A DNA stretch of 34,959 nt from JBFKOL01 sp041628815 (GTDB lineage Bacteria; Bacteroidota; Bacteroidia; Chitinophagales; Saprospiraceae): contig JBFKOL010000010.1 of the NCBI GenBank assembly GCA_041628815.1, positions 1 to 34,959 of the forward strand, written 5' to 3'. The translations under genes were made by a program, and so were the position numbers. A model generated the notes under the pieces. The model had not been told where the DNA came from. It saw nothing but the letters and a program-made list of their open reading frames with translations, and did not search any database. Positions 25,897 to 34,959 of this stretch are shown piece after piece. Numbering within the stretch: position 1 is the first letter of the stretch; each line of letters opens with the position of its first letter.

Positions 25897-28800
25897 CTAA
25901 TTGTTTTGAAGACTAGCCAATTCCAAATCCGGGATAAGAATGATAAATGCCGGCTGAGCAGTGGCCTGGGCATAGACTGTTATACTGCCAAGGGCACCAG
26001 GCCTCAGAATTCCCGGGGGTCCGTTCAATTCGCTCAATGACAAGTCCAGGATGGTCTGACCTTTAGCTAATCCCTCCTGGTCAAGGGCTATAGGTGCACC
26101 TGCCAAGCTGGTAATTTGTATCACTGGTTTTATGATATCGACGTTTCCGTCGTTTTCATACTCTACCTGTATTGTTATGATCCTACCTGGCCTCGTACTC
26201 GAGGGACGAAGTATGTTGGTAGCAAGGCTCGGTGGATCACCTGAGACGATGGTAAATGCGTCAGGTAAGGTTGCAGTTTCCTCACTCACTTTGACAGCAG
26301 TCACATCATAGGTACCTAACGGCGATCCCCGAAGGTCAAAACTGGCATATGCCTTGGTGCGATCAACCAAATAAACAGCACGTGATCCAATAACAATGTT
26401 TTCTTTTCCCAGTCTAAAGGAAATACCCTCATCAAATTTGGATCCTTCAATCAAGACGGTAACGATACCACGATTTCCTCCTTCATCCGCATTTACTCTT
26501 CTGACTTCAAAATTCAGGATCTGACCATACAGTTCGACATCCTGGACATTGCCCATCAACGTATTTCCAGTAACCAGCAGGTAGTAAGTACCTGGAGCGA
26601 GCTCAGGAACGATGATCTCCTGATTGCCGGCAAAGGATTCGCCGAATGCAAAATCAAAATCAGCGCCAGAAGGTATTTTTTCAAAGCTCAGGTATATTTC
26701 GTTATTGCCGTTCAGTGAATCTCCTCTCAGCGTTAGCAACAAGGATTCATTTTCCAGATTAGCTGGAACTTCTATCCTGTAGTAAAGTATATCGCCATTA
26801 TTCAATTGGTTGGTTTCCAGCTGGCCAATGATTAACTCAGGCACATCGACGCTAACTACCTGATCGGCGGGAGTCTCATTGTTATTTTCATTACTCTCGC
26901 CAAAGTTGTTCAGGATATCTGTCCTTACAATGACGTAGTAGTCTCCTACAGGTACTCCCGCCAAATTTCCCATGATTTGATGGTTCGCAGTCATTGCCGG
27001 AGGCAAGTTGATGTAATTGCTTATCGATCCGACAAGCGCATCGTTTTCATCCCACTTATTATCAATAGAAAGGTATACGGCCTCACGCATCCATCCGATA
27101 GCGGGATTCTCTCCTTCATTGCGGACTGTCCATTCAATCTGTATATTTTGACCGGCAAGGGCGGTAGCCGGAGCCGTAACACTGATAACTCTCAGATCAG
27201 CAGGAGGGGGTTGAAATAAGTTGATATTCGTACTTGAAACATTGTTAAACTCTCTGTTATGTTCATAAATGACATTGTTTACGTCCGTTTTAACGATGAT
27301 GATTTTATTCCCGGTAAATCCAAGTGGTATTAATACTTCTCTTTCTACACTATATTCCTCGTTTATCTGAAGGGCGGCATTGCGAGCCACTGTAGCTAAA
27401 ATTCTGTCGCTGTTGTCAAGAGTCAAATTGTCAGACAGATATATTCTATCTGTCCATTGCGGAGTAGGAGTAGCTGCTTCACCTATATTTTTAACTCGCC
27501 AACTTACAGTCATGGGCTGACCAGAAAACGCCGAAATCGGAGCTTCTAACGAACTTACTATCAGATCAGGCGAAGGCGTAAGAGAGATATTGGCCGGGAG
27601 AGGCTCTCCCATTTCATTCCTCTCATAACCCGTATTATTGGATCGATTGTAATCGTTATTGATGCCAGAGAAATCATTGACGACAAGTAGATAGTAAGCT
27701 CCCTGTTTCCCATTGGGAATAGTGACACTTATAGTTGCCGTATAACTTTGATTTTCAGCGAGTCTTCCTTCAAAACGGCGCGCTGCCAGCTGTTCATCGT
27801 CTTTATCCCAAATTGCATCTGTCGATAAGTAAACCGCGTCAACCCATCCGCCGGATATGGTTGGGTTCTCGTCAATATTCCTCACTGTCCAGTTAACATC
27901 AGTGGGTTTTCCGGATTCAAGTTGTCCGAGAACCTGTACTCCTTCTACAGCTAAGTCGATGGCGGGGTATCCGGTGATAAGGACTGCCGGTGTGGAAAAT
28001 ATGTTATTTCCTTCACTCTGATGTTCATAAATATCATCCTCGGCATCCACGAACAGATGGAGATAGTAATTGCCCGTGATTAAATCAATGGGCAGGCTGA
28101 CTTGTTTATTTTCGTTATAAGAAGAATCAACACCAAGGTTCTTATTGATTTGATCAAAGCGCAGTTGCTCTGATTCGCTGATATTGAATACTGATTGGGC
28201 TGAAATAAAGATCTTGTCAACCCACGTTTCATTGAGCGCATCTTTTGTTCCTATGTTTTGAACTTCATAGCTGACATCAATTAGTTCGCCAGCCGTGGTC
28301 GATGAAGGCCTTAGGAAGAAAGTTGGTTTTAAGTCAACCCATGGTGCTAATTCAACGTCTATAGCATTTCCTGAGATGATGTTATTGGCTTCATCGAGCT
28401 CGAATATATTATCCTTAGGATCGATCGCTAATATGACATAATAAGTTCCATTGATTCCATTCGGCAATTGACAACGGCGACTGACATCGACCTGTCCTCC
28501 CGAGGCTAATGTCACATTCTGGCTTGCCATGGAAATACGTACGGCGGATGATGTATCTGCCGTACTGGAAGTTGAAACATAGACACTTTGAAAAATGGCC
28601 CTGTTATTAATTCCGGCGGTTCCTGAATTCACCAAGGTCCAGGTTACTGTGATACTATCTCCAGACATAGCTGTTGCCGAGGTCGACAACATTTCGGCAG
28701 TGAGATCAGGAGTCTGGACAGTTATTTTCTTTGCCTGACTTACATTGTTCTCATTCCGGTTAAACTCGAACAATCTGTCGTCATAATCGGTAAGAGCAAA

Positions 28801-31800
28801 TAAGTAGTAATCACCACTAATATTACCCGGTATGACAACTGTTTTTTGTTGCGTGTAACTTTCATCTTTATCGAGTTCTGCCAATCTGATATCCGTAGAT
28901 AGCAATACGGCATTATTCGGATTCAGCGAATCGCTTAAAGAACTGAGATAAAGGCGATCGTACCAGATTCCGACGGCTTTTTCACCTTGATTATAAACTG
29001 TATAGCTTACCGTGATTACAGCCAGGTTGCCGCTCGTTGCAGGAGCCTGGATATTAGTTATCAAGAGGTCCGGGGTGGGCTTAAGTGTGATGTTAATGGC
29101 ATCACTTACAGTGCGGTTATTGTCTTCACTGGCAAATTCAAATTCCTGGTTGAAGACATCCGTTTCGACGATTACGAAATATTCTCCAAAGATGTCTAAG
29201 GGCAGTTTTGCAGTCAAATTTGCCGTAAACGAGCTATCCGGTACTAAACTCTGAGTTATATTCTTTTGTCCCAGCAACAAGGCTGTACCAAGGTCCAATT
29301 CCTGGGTCGGGCTGAGATAGACCCTGTCCTGCCAACCTGCAGACCTGGTAGCTCCCGATCCACTGTTGACGACGGACCATATGATCTCAATTTCACTTCC
29401 TGAAAAGACATTGGATGGAGCCAGGATAGACGTGACTTCAAGATCGGGTGGAGGTGTCAATGTAATGGTAGAAATATTACTTCTTGCCGTGTTATTCTCA
29501 TTGTCAGTTTCGTTCAGGTAATTATATCGATCTGTCCAGATGAAGATGTAATAGGTTCCGTTTAACCCGTTGGGCAATGTGATCTTGGTATTATTGGTAT
29601 AACTCTGTCCTACAGCAAGAGCAGAAAGGTTTGGAACTCCTGTCATGTATTGGTCGAAGTTCAAATCCAGAAGAGGGTCCTCCGATAAATAAACGACATC
29701 TGTCCACTGTTGCATACCAGTTTCTCCGTCACCTGTATTACTAACTTCCCAACTGACTTCTACCACTCTTCCCGAAAACGCCGTTTGCGGTGCCTGGACA
29801 TTAGCAACGGTTAAGTCAGGCAAATTCAGCAAACGGAAGGTATGCTCTGGTCCTTCTGTTTCACAAAATGCATTTCTCGAAATTACCTGCCATCGGTATA
29901 ATGCTCCAAAGTCTAGTGATGGGTTGACATACAGGTAATTGATTGATGTGATGTTGGCGACAGTGGGAGATTCGGGCCGCTCCTCGCCGTCTTTCCATAT
30001 GAACAAATCATAGAGTACCGACTCATCATTGGATTGCCATGAAAAGGCTATTGAGGTGGACAGTCCGGAAGTGCCATCTGCCGGAATCATATTGGTAACC
30101 ACCTCCGGTTTATTGATATTTTCTATGGTGACTAATGTGGTATCGTTTTCCGGATGTGTATCTCCGCTTAATGAGGTGAAGGCTGCGATCGTGTGGTCAC
30201 CGATTCCAGAAAGATCGACAGTTGTTCCAAACACATAATCTACCGAAGCGCCCGGATCGATTGAAATATTTCCAATATTCTCAATGATTGGACCACCGTC
30301 ATCGACGGTATACCCGATATCAAATCCTCCTATTGCCAGTCCGCTGAAATTCTGAATACGTACCCTCACTTCCTGTACTCCAATATCACAACCTGAAACC
30401 GGATTTATAATTCGCGTGATGCCCACGTCATCTATGAGATAGTTGAATTCATCTGCTCCAATGTCGGGTCTGGCGATGTCTCTAGGGTCGCCATCGATAT
30501 CATCTGATACTTGGGAGACACTGACACCCATACTGTCAATAAGAGGCTGGAAACAGTGCAAGTCAGTATCCGATGTGAAAAGTGGATCGACAGACAATGA
30601 GTTGTCATCCCGCTGAGATATTTGTCGCCATTCGGTAAGGCTGGCCGCATTAACACCATTCCACTGTCCGAGAAACGGACCAGTACTATAGAGATCATTA
30701 TGATCTGAATTCCCTACACCGGTAAATGAATAACTATAGTACGAAAAGCTACCGCCAGGGCTAGCGAGTATATTGTTGATGACATTTTTATCATTTCCAT
30801 AATAAACTCCAAATGCCGATGAATTTTGATTGGAAGATGTGTTGTTTATGCTATTGAAATAAATATTCTGATTTGAACCGAGGTAAGAATATATACCATG
30901 AGATACCTGGTCACTTCCAACTTTTACGAAGTTGTTGGCAACCAAGCCTTTGTTATTGCTCCCGTCACAACGATCAAGCCAGATGCCGTGCCCTCTTTCC
31001 GCAGCAATTTTGTTTTTTGTTATCGCAAAGTCTTCTTGGCAATAACTGCAGAAAATTCCGAAATAACTGTAGTAGTCACTAGTGGTATAAATTTCATTTG
31101 CGTTGATCAGTACGCCTTCCTGGTTGATTGCCCTGACACCGCCATAAAACTGGTTGTTGAAAGTGTTGTTGATTATCCTGTTACCAGATTCAAGCAACGA
31201 CCGCCCCTGGCCGTGAAGTAAAACGCCATATCCTCCTTGATTGAATTGGTTGTGTATTATCTCGGTATGAGAATCTAATGATGTACTGCTGGATTTTACC
31301 AATGCATCAAATACATCATTTTCCGCCGTAAAAACATTATGTGAAATAGAATTATGTTGAGAGTTGTTAATAAGCTCTATGGCTGTTCCATAATATCTGT
31401 TACCACCCGATATTGAAAGATGACGAATCGTAACGTAGTCTGTTTCATCAAGCCGAATGATATAGTTATGATCTCTTGTCTGGTTCACAAAATGAATGGT
31501 GACATCCTCTGCCGATTGTGTTTCTGATTGAATGACGATCGTATCGCTGGCGCTCGTACCTTTAATATCACTCAACGAAATCTGACCGGTATACATACCG
31601 TTGCGAATATTAAATGTTACCGGACCTAAAATGCCTCCATTATTGATTGCAGTGGCCGCCTCCTCGAGAGAATTAAAATCGGGCAAGTTTCCACCTATTG
31701 TGTAAATACCAGATAATGCCGGGTATAGACCTGAGACCAATAAGGTATCATTTGATAATTCTCCATCAGCCATGCCATCGGGATTTACCGTGTATGCCAT

Positions 31801-34800
31801 GATGTCGTGGCTTACTCCCACTACGAAAATGAAACTACCCAATAATACCGTATCTCTTTGGCCAGGGATTAGTGAACCTGACCAGTCGTATGCATCCTGA
31901 GGATTGTTATTTATCTGCCATTCGATTGTAACACTGTTGATGGTATCTGATCCATTATTTTTTATTACTCCAAAAATCTCTACCTCGCCATCAGGGAATG
32001 GAACATTTTTATTGGGTTGTGATATTTCCACAATTCCCGCATCATTAGGAACAATCGGGAAAAACTCATCGGCGCCAATGTCGGGATTGGTCATATTCCG
32101 CATTTCGCCATCAATGTCTGTGATAACTGTAGGGAGAGGAAACGCAGTTCCGTTTAAATCAACTTCACTTACGTGCAAATCATTGGTAGCCGCAAATAAT
32201 GGATCGACTGAAATCGAATTCCCATCAAGATTGGAAGCGCTTCTCCACTCAATTATATCATCAACCTGTGTGCCCTCCCAAGTTCCAAAATTGTCACCAA
32301 CCGTGTATAGATCATTGAAGTTGGAGATGTTGATGGTTCCACCATTTTTATCATATACCCGGCCACCACCACTGTTGACAAAGATGTTGTTCAACACTTT
32401 GACTCCATTGCTGAAGTTGGACCTGAGCGCAAAGGAATTTGCATTAGTTCCGGTGATGTTTATGTTGTTATGAAATACGTTTACATTCGTGCTGTTATTC
32501 AGCTCTAATCCGAACCCTTCCGTATCCTGGGATCCCACTTGAATAAAATTGTTGAGAATAACAATTTCATTTCCCATTGCTGCCGAACAACTGCTAAGAT
32601 ATACTCCCCTTCCTCTGGAAATATCATAAACATTATTTCCTGAAATCATGCAATCATTACCACACCCAAACAAATTTATACCTATGAAACCACTAATATT
32701 TAGCGAAGCATGAATTTCATTCATGGATATGTTCAAGGCATCCTGGTATTGTGCATCTATGGCGCGATGAGACTGGCCAATAAATAAGTTTTTTTCAAAC
32801 ACATTACCTACTTCACCATCACCGCTATTCCCCTGCATAAATATTCCGAAAGAGCCGTGTCTGAAGTTATTGCCTACAAATTGATTGCGGTTATCGTTCG
32901 AATTAGAAGAGTAGATTATGGCATAGTCCAATGAAGATTGACTTATCTCCAATCCTAAAAAGGAATTATTCTCAAATCGATTATCATGAGATCCATTATC
33001 CAGTAGCACAATTCGGCCACGGTCCCCAGGAACCACTTCAAAATGTAGGTTCTCAAATGAGATGTAAGAAGCGCCATTCAGGTGAATGATATAATTGTTA
33101 TTGCCTGTCGGCATATATTGGATACGCACGGTTGTATCTACTTCTGATCTTGACAAGAACCTGACTAAACGTTCAGAACTGGCACCCTCTATTTTCCCAA
33201 TGTCAACCTGCTCCGTGTATAGACCAGGTTGAACTTCAAAAATGACCTCATCAACAACTCCTCCACGTGCAAGGGAAACGATGGCATCGGCAAAATTTTC
33301 ATAGTCAGCATCTGCTCCTCCAAGTGTATAAGTGCCCGCAAGGGCAGCATAGAGACTGTCAACCCTTACCGTATCATTTACAGTATCCCCATCCACCATT
33401 CCATTGGGATTTTGTGACCACACCCTGATAAAATACGGCACGTCCTGGTCAAACGTATAACTTCCGATATTGACTGAGTCGGCAGATTCGCCACTCTTCA
33501 GTGGCCGCATATATTGAAAAGGCAATTGTCTCTCACCATTAACCTCCCACTCTATGGTAACTTCTTTTAAGGTATCTAGCCCATTGTTTAATATGGTAAC
33601 CAACATGGGCTGAAGGGTGGCGGCAAAGGGTTTTTGTGGATTATCTAATTTTACAATAGAGGCATCGTTCGCCGTTGTTGAAAACTCATCTGCCCCAATG
33701 TCAGGTCTTACCGGATCACGCGTATCGCCATCTATGTCAAATTGAACTTCAGCAGTTGGGATTCCCTTTTTGTCAATCGCCACATTGTTTGTATGAAGAT
33801 CGGCCAGGTTATCTTCAAAAAGAGGATCTGTAACGAGCGAATTGGAGTCGAGCTGGGTCAAAGCAGTCCAGTCCCCTAGTGCTGTTATATTTTGATTTGA
33901 ACTATAAGCAATTAAGTTTTCTCCAGTAGAGTAAAAAACGTTGTGGTCCGATGCTGAAAGTCCGAACTCACCTTGAACATGATAAGCGATACCCCCACCT
34001 GAGTTTGAAAAAATATTGTTCAGGATATAATTGTCATTCCATCCACTAAAGTAGAGTGCCCTACTTTCCGCCTTTTCACTGTAGACATTGACCGAATTGG
34101 ACAGGATTTTCTGGTTTGCACCTCCGAATATTGTTATTCCTGAAACAGTTTGATTATTACTACCTCCCGCTACGACAAAATTGTTTTTGACTACGAATGG
34201 CTTCTCGGAAGTTCCTTGGCAACCGCTGAGATATATGCCGTAGTCACAATTCGGATCAAAAATTTTGTTACCATGGACAGAACCTCCTTCCGAAATTGAG
34301 GTCATTGAGAGTGGTGTGGAATAGTATAGATCGTTATTGAGCCTGAATTCGTTAAATGATATTTCTGGATAGAGAACATTGTTTATGCGAATCCCTTCTT
34401 CTCTTTGATTACTAAATACATTGTAACTGCATCTAAATCCTTCTTCTGAATAAGGTGTTCTTGGAAACCCATTTATGTTCATTCCATAGAGACCATTTAG
34501 GAAAGTGCTGTTTATAAAAGTAATGAAGGAATTGTCCTCCTTATATGGCCATATGTGATGAGAATAAACAAGGGTATGATTTCCTCCAGGAGGTGCCTTG
34601 AAAGATACTCGTTCGAAGGTTATATTACGGCAACCATCGACCATCTCCACGGCATATCCATTATTCGGATGACTGGTCTCAATGGTTAAATTCTTGAAGG
34701 ATATAAACTCGACACCATCAAGTTTTATGGTGTGATAACTGGGCCAAACACCTACATGCGTTACGATTACACCACTGCTATCGCCACTTTCAGATTGAAT

Positions 34801-34959
34801 GGTAACGAGTCTCGTCGAGTCACTACCTGGATAACTTTCAAGACCAAGTTGTTCGGCATAAGAACCATCACGGAGATTGATGTTGACATTGTCGTATATG
34901 CCCCCGTTATTCAGGATATTTATTACATCAGCTAAAAAGTCAAAATCTGATTGGTCACC
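25897..34959 (-). CDS. Giant exoprotein with beta-helix modules and eight CARDB repeats, N-terminus outside the window
   Basis: The frame is open from the right edge to 25897: 3020 residues visible, the start and any signal peptide lying beyond 34959. The first half has three modules of about 540 residues. Each is a right-handed beta-helix (asparagine-rich repeats such as NNIFSNSGGG and NNFVKVGS), then a DIDGDxRDxxxPDIGADEF signature (about 33690, 32065 and 30450) and a CARDB-like Ig unit. The second and third modules open with a GxYTxGG motif. An FN3-like domain follows (about 29830-30115). Eight CARDB repeats of about 124 residues come next (26850-29827; PDLTVxNxQAP, WTDxxYLSxD, ExNExNN). 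A PPC-like domain and an IPT/Ig-like stretch follow. It ends LELASLQNN with no T9SS sorting domain. It resembles surface glycan-binding or adhesion proteins; the beta-helix could bind or cleave polysaccharide, but I see no catalytic site. Confidence 0.88.
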   Translation of the reverse strand, partial: GDQSDFDFLADVINILNNGGIYDNVNINLRDGSYAEQLGLESYPGSDSTRLVTIQSESGDSSGVIVTHVGVWPSYHTIKLDGVEFISFKNLTIETSHPNNGYAVEMVDGCRNITFERVSFKAPPGGNHTLVYSHHIWPYKEDNSFITFINSTFLNGLYGMNINGFPRTPYSEEGFRCSYNVFSNQREEGIRINNVLYPEISFNEFRLNNDLYYSTPLSMTSISEGGSVHGNKIFDPNCDYGIYLSGCQGTSEKPFVVKNNFVVAGGSNNQTVSGITIFGGANQKILSNSVNVYSEKAESRALYFSGWNDNYILNNIFSNSGGGIAYHVQGEFGLSASDHNVFYSTGENLIAYSSNQNITALGDWTALTQLDSNSLVTDPLFEDNLADLHTNNVAIDKKGIPTAEVQFDIDGDTRDPVRPDIGADEFSTTANDASIVKLDNPQKPFAATLQPMLVTILNNGLDTLKEVTIEWEVNGERQLPFQYMRPLKSGESADSVNIGSYTFDQDVPYFIRVWSQNPNGMVDGDTVNDTVRVDSLYAALAGTYTLGGADADYENFADAIVSLARGGVVDEVIFEVQPGLYTEQVDIGKIEGASSERLVRFLSRSEVDTTVRIQYMPTGNNNYIIHLNGASYISFENLHFEVVPGDRGRIVLLDNGSHDNRFENNSFLGLEISQSSLDYAIIYSSNSNDNRNQFVGNNFRHGSFGIFMQGNSGDGEVGNVFEKNLFIGQSHRAIDAQYQDALNISMNEIHASLNISGFIGINLFGCGNDCMISGNNVYDISRGRGVYLSSCSAAMGNEIVILNNFIQVGSQDTEGFGLELNNSTNVNVFHNNINITGTNANSFALRSNFSNGVKVLNNIFVNSGGGRVYDKNGGTINISNFNDLYTVGDNFGTWEGTQVDDIIEWRSASNLDGNSISVDPLFAATNDLHVSEVDLNGTAFPLPTVITDIDGEMRNMTNPDIGADEFFPIVPNDAGIVEISQPNKNVPFPDGEVEIFGVIKNNGSDTINSVTIEWQINNNPQDAYDWSGSLIPGQRDTVLLGSFIFVVGVSHDIMAYTVNPDGMADGELSNDTLLVSGLYPALSGIYTIGGNLPDFNSLEEAATAINNGGILGPVTFNIRNGMYTGQISLSDIKGTSASDTIVIQSETQSAEDVTIHFVNQTRDHNYIIRLDETDYVTIRHLSISGGNRYYGTAIELINNSQHNSISHNVFTAENDVFDALVKSSSTSLDSHTEIIHNQFNQGGYGVLLHGQGRSLLESGNRIINNTFNNQFYGGVRAINQEGVLINANEIYTTSDYYSYFGIFCSYCQEDFAITKNKIAAERGHGIWLDRCDGSNNKGLVANNFVKVGSDQVSHGIYSYLGSNQNIYFNSINNTSSNQNSSAFGVYYGNDKNVINNILASPGGSFSYYSYSFTGVGNSDHNDLYSTGPFLGQWNGVNAASLTEWRQISQRDDNSLSVDPLFTSDTDLHCFQPLIDSMGVSVSQVSDDIDGDPRDIARPDIGADEFNYLIDDVGITRIINPVSGCDIGVQEVRVRIQNFSGLAIGGFDIGYTVDDGGPIIENIGNISIDPGASVDYVFGTTVDLSGIGDHTIAAFTSLSGDTHPENDTTLVTIENINKPEVVTNMIPADGTSGLSTSIAFSWQSNDESVLYDLFIWKDGEERPESPTVANITSINYLYVNPSLDFGALYRWQVISRNAFCETEGPEHTFRLLNLPDLTVANVQAPQTAFSGRVVEVSWEVSNTGDGETGMQQWTDVVYLSEDPLLDLNFDQYMTGVPNLSALAVGQSYTNNTKITLPNGLNGTYYIFIWTDRYNYLNETDNENNTARSNISTITLTPPPDLEVTSILAPSNVFSGSEIEIIWSVVNSGSGATRSAGWQDRVYLSPTQELDLGTALLLGQKNITQSLVPDSSFTANLTAKLPLDIFGEYFVIVETDVFNQEFEFASEDNNRTVSDAINITLKPTPDLLITNIQAPATSGNLAVITVSYTVYNQGEKAVGIWYDRLYLSSLSDSLNPNNAVLLSTDIRLAELDKDESYTQQKTVVIPGNISGDYYLFALTDYDDRLFEFNRNENNVSQAKKITVQTPDLTAEMLSTSATAMSGDSITVTWTLVNSGTAGINNRAIFQSVYVSTSSTADTSSAVRISMASQNVTLASGGQVDVSRRCQLPNGINGTYYVILAIDPKDNIFELDEANNIISGNAIDVELAPWVDLKPTFFLRPSSTTAGELIDVSYEVQNIGTKDALNETWVDKIFISAQSVFNISESEQLRFDQINKNLGVDSSYNENKQVSLPIDLITGNYYLHLFVDAEDDIYEHQSEGNNIFSTPAVLITGYPAIDLAVEGVQVLGQLESGKPTDVNWTVRNIDENPTISGGWVDAVYLSTDAIWDKDDEQLAARRFEGRLAENQSYTATISVTIPNGKQGAYYLLVVNDFSGINNDYNRSNNTGYERNEMGEPLPANISLTPSPDLIVSSLEAPISAFSGQPMTVSWRVKNIGEAATPTPQWTDRIYLSDNLTLDNSDRILATVARNAALQINEEYSVEREVLIPLGFTGNKIIIVKTDVNNVIYEHNREFNNVSSTNINLFQPPPADLRVISVTAPATALAGQNIQIEWTVRNEGENPAIGWMREAVYLSIDNKWDENDALVGSISNYINLPPAMTANHQIMGNLAGVPVGDYYVIVRTDILNNFGESNENNNETPADQVVSVDVPELIIGQLETNQLNNGDILYYRIEVPANLENESLLLTLRGDSLNGNNEIYLSFEKIPSGADFDFAFGESFAGNQEIIVPELAPGTYYLLVTGNTLMGNVQDVELYGQILNFEVRRVNADEGGNRGIVTVLIEGSKFDEGISFRLGKENIVIGSRAVYLVDRTKAYASFDLRGSPLGTYDVTAVKVSEETATLPDAFTIVSGDPPSLATNILRPSSTRPGRIITIQVEYENDGNVDIIKPVIQITSLAGAPIALDQEGLAKGQTILDLSLSELNGPPGILRPGALGSITVYAQATAQPAFIILIPDLELASLQNN
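26850..29827. repeat. Eight-unit CARDB repeat array
   Basis: Eight consecutive units of about 372 bases within the giant gene, each starting with a (P/V/I)DL motif followed about 15 residues later by SGxxxxVxWxVxNxG and closing with FExNxENN. The units have diverged at DNA level. Confidence 0.8.
30420..34959. repeat. Three tandem beta-helix/IGADEF modules of about 1.62 kb
   Basis: The PDIGADEF-coding sites recur at about 33690, 32065 and 30450, spaced about 1.62 kb. Each is preceded (in transcription sense) by the VDPLF signature and followed by DxGIV/DASIV and a CARDB-like unit. The first module is cut by the window edge. Confidence 0.78.

Overview
The window looks like a chromosome fragment of a member of the Bacteroidota, most likely a Saprospiraceae-like environmental lineage (inference). 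The evidence is the RhaI-type rhamnose pathway with a fused aldolase/dehydrogenase, a DUF6090-like membrane protein, a Bacteroidota-style -7 promoter element, a propeller/Y_Y_Y sensor, and very large secreted proteins built from SprB/PKD, CARDB, HYR and TSP3 modules, one of which ends in a type IX secretion (T9SS) sorting domain. There are no rRNA or tRNA genes, no intact transposase and no CRISPR array.

Region 1 (1-7.1 kb, minus strand) is an L-rhamnose catabolic operon. In transcription order it holds a bifunctional L-rhamnulose-1-phosphate aldolase/L-lactaldehyde dehydrogenase, a RhaI-type L-rhamnose isomerase, a small four-helix-bundle (23S rRNA intervening-sequence family) protein inside a repeat-flanked insert, an FGGY rhamnulokinase and a permease of the purine/cytosine-permease type. 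The permease runs off the left edge and carries an apparent one-base frameshift. Together the enzymes convert L-rhamnose to DHAP and L-lactate.

Region 2 (7.2-15.5 kb) is mixed. It has a decayed second copy of a DUF6090-like gene, an intact DUF6090-like gene, a small secreted protein with a good terminator, an AraC-family regulator, and a 1290-residue sensor that joins an extracytoplasmic propeller/Y_Y_Y detector to a cytoplasmic class III adenylate cyclase. Beyond the cyclase lies a broken second copy of the AraC C-terminal half, roughly 88-90% identical by eye, so the cyclase is flanked by a duplicated regulator.

Region 3 (15.6 kb to the right edge, all minus strand) is a locus of giant secreted proteins. 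In transcription order it has a >3020-residue protein (three beta-helix modules plus eight CARDB repeats, N-terminus outside the window), a 1400-codon propeller/Ig/PKD-like array protein whose frame continues 162 codons past a TAA, an acidic TSP3-repeat protein, and a 1230-residue SprB/HYR protein. Only this last protein has a T9SS C-terminal sorting domain. Tight spacing suggests one transcription unit. The most unusual feature is that modules usually found within one giant T9SS cargo appear to be spread over adjacent genes, most of them without their own sorting signal.
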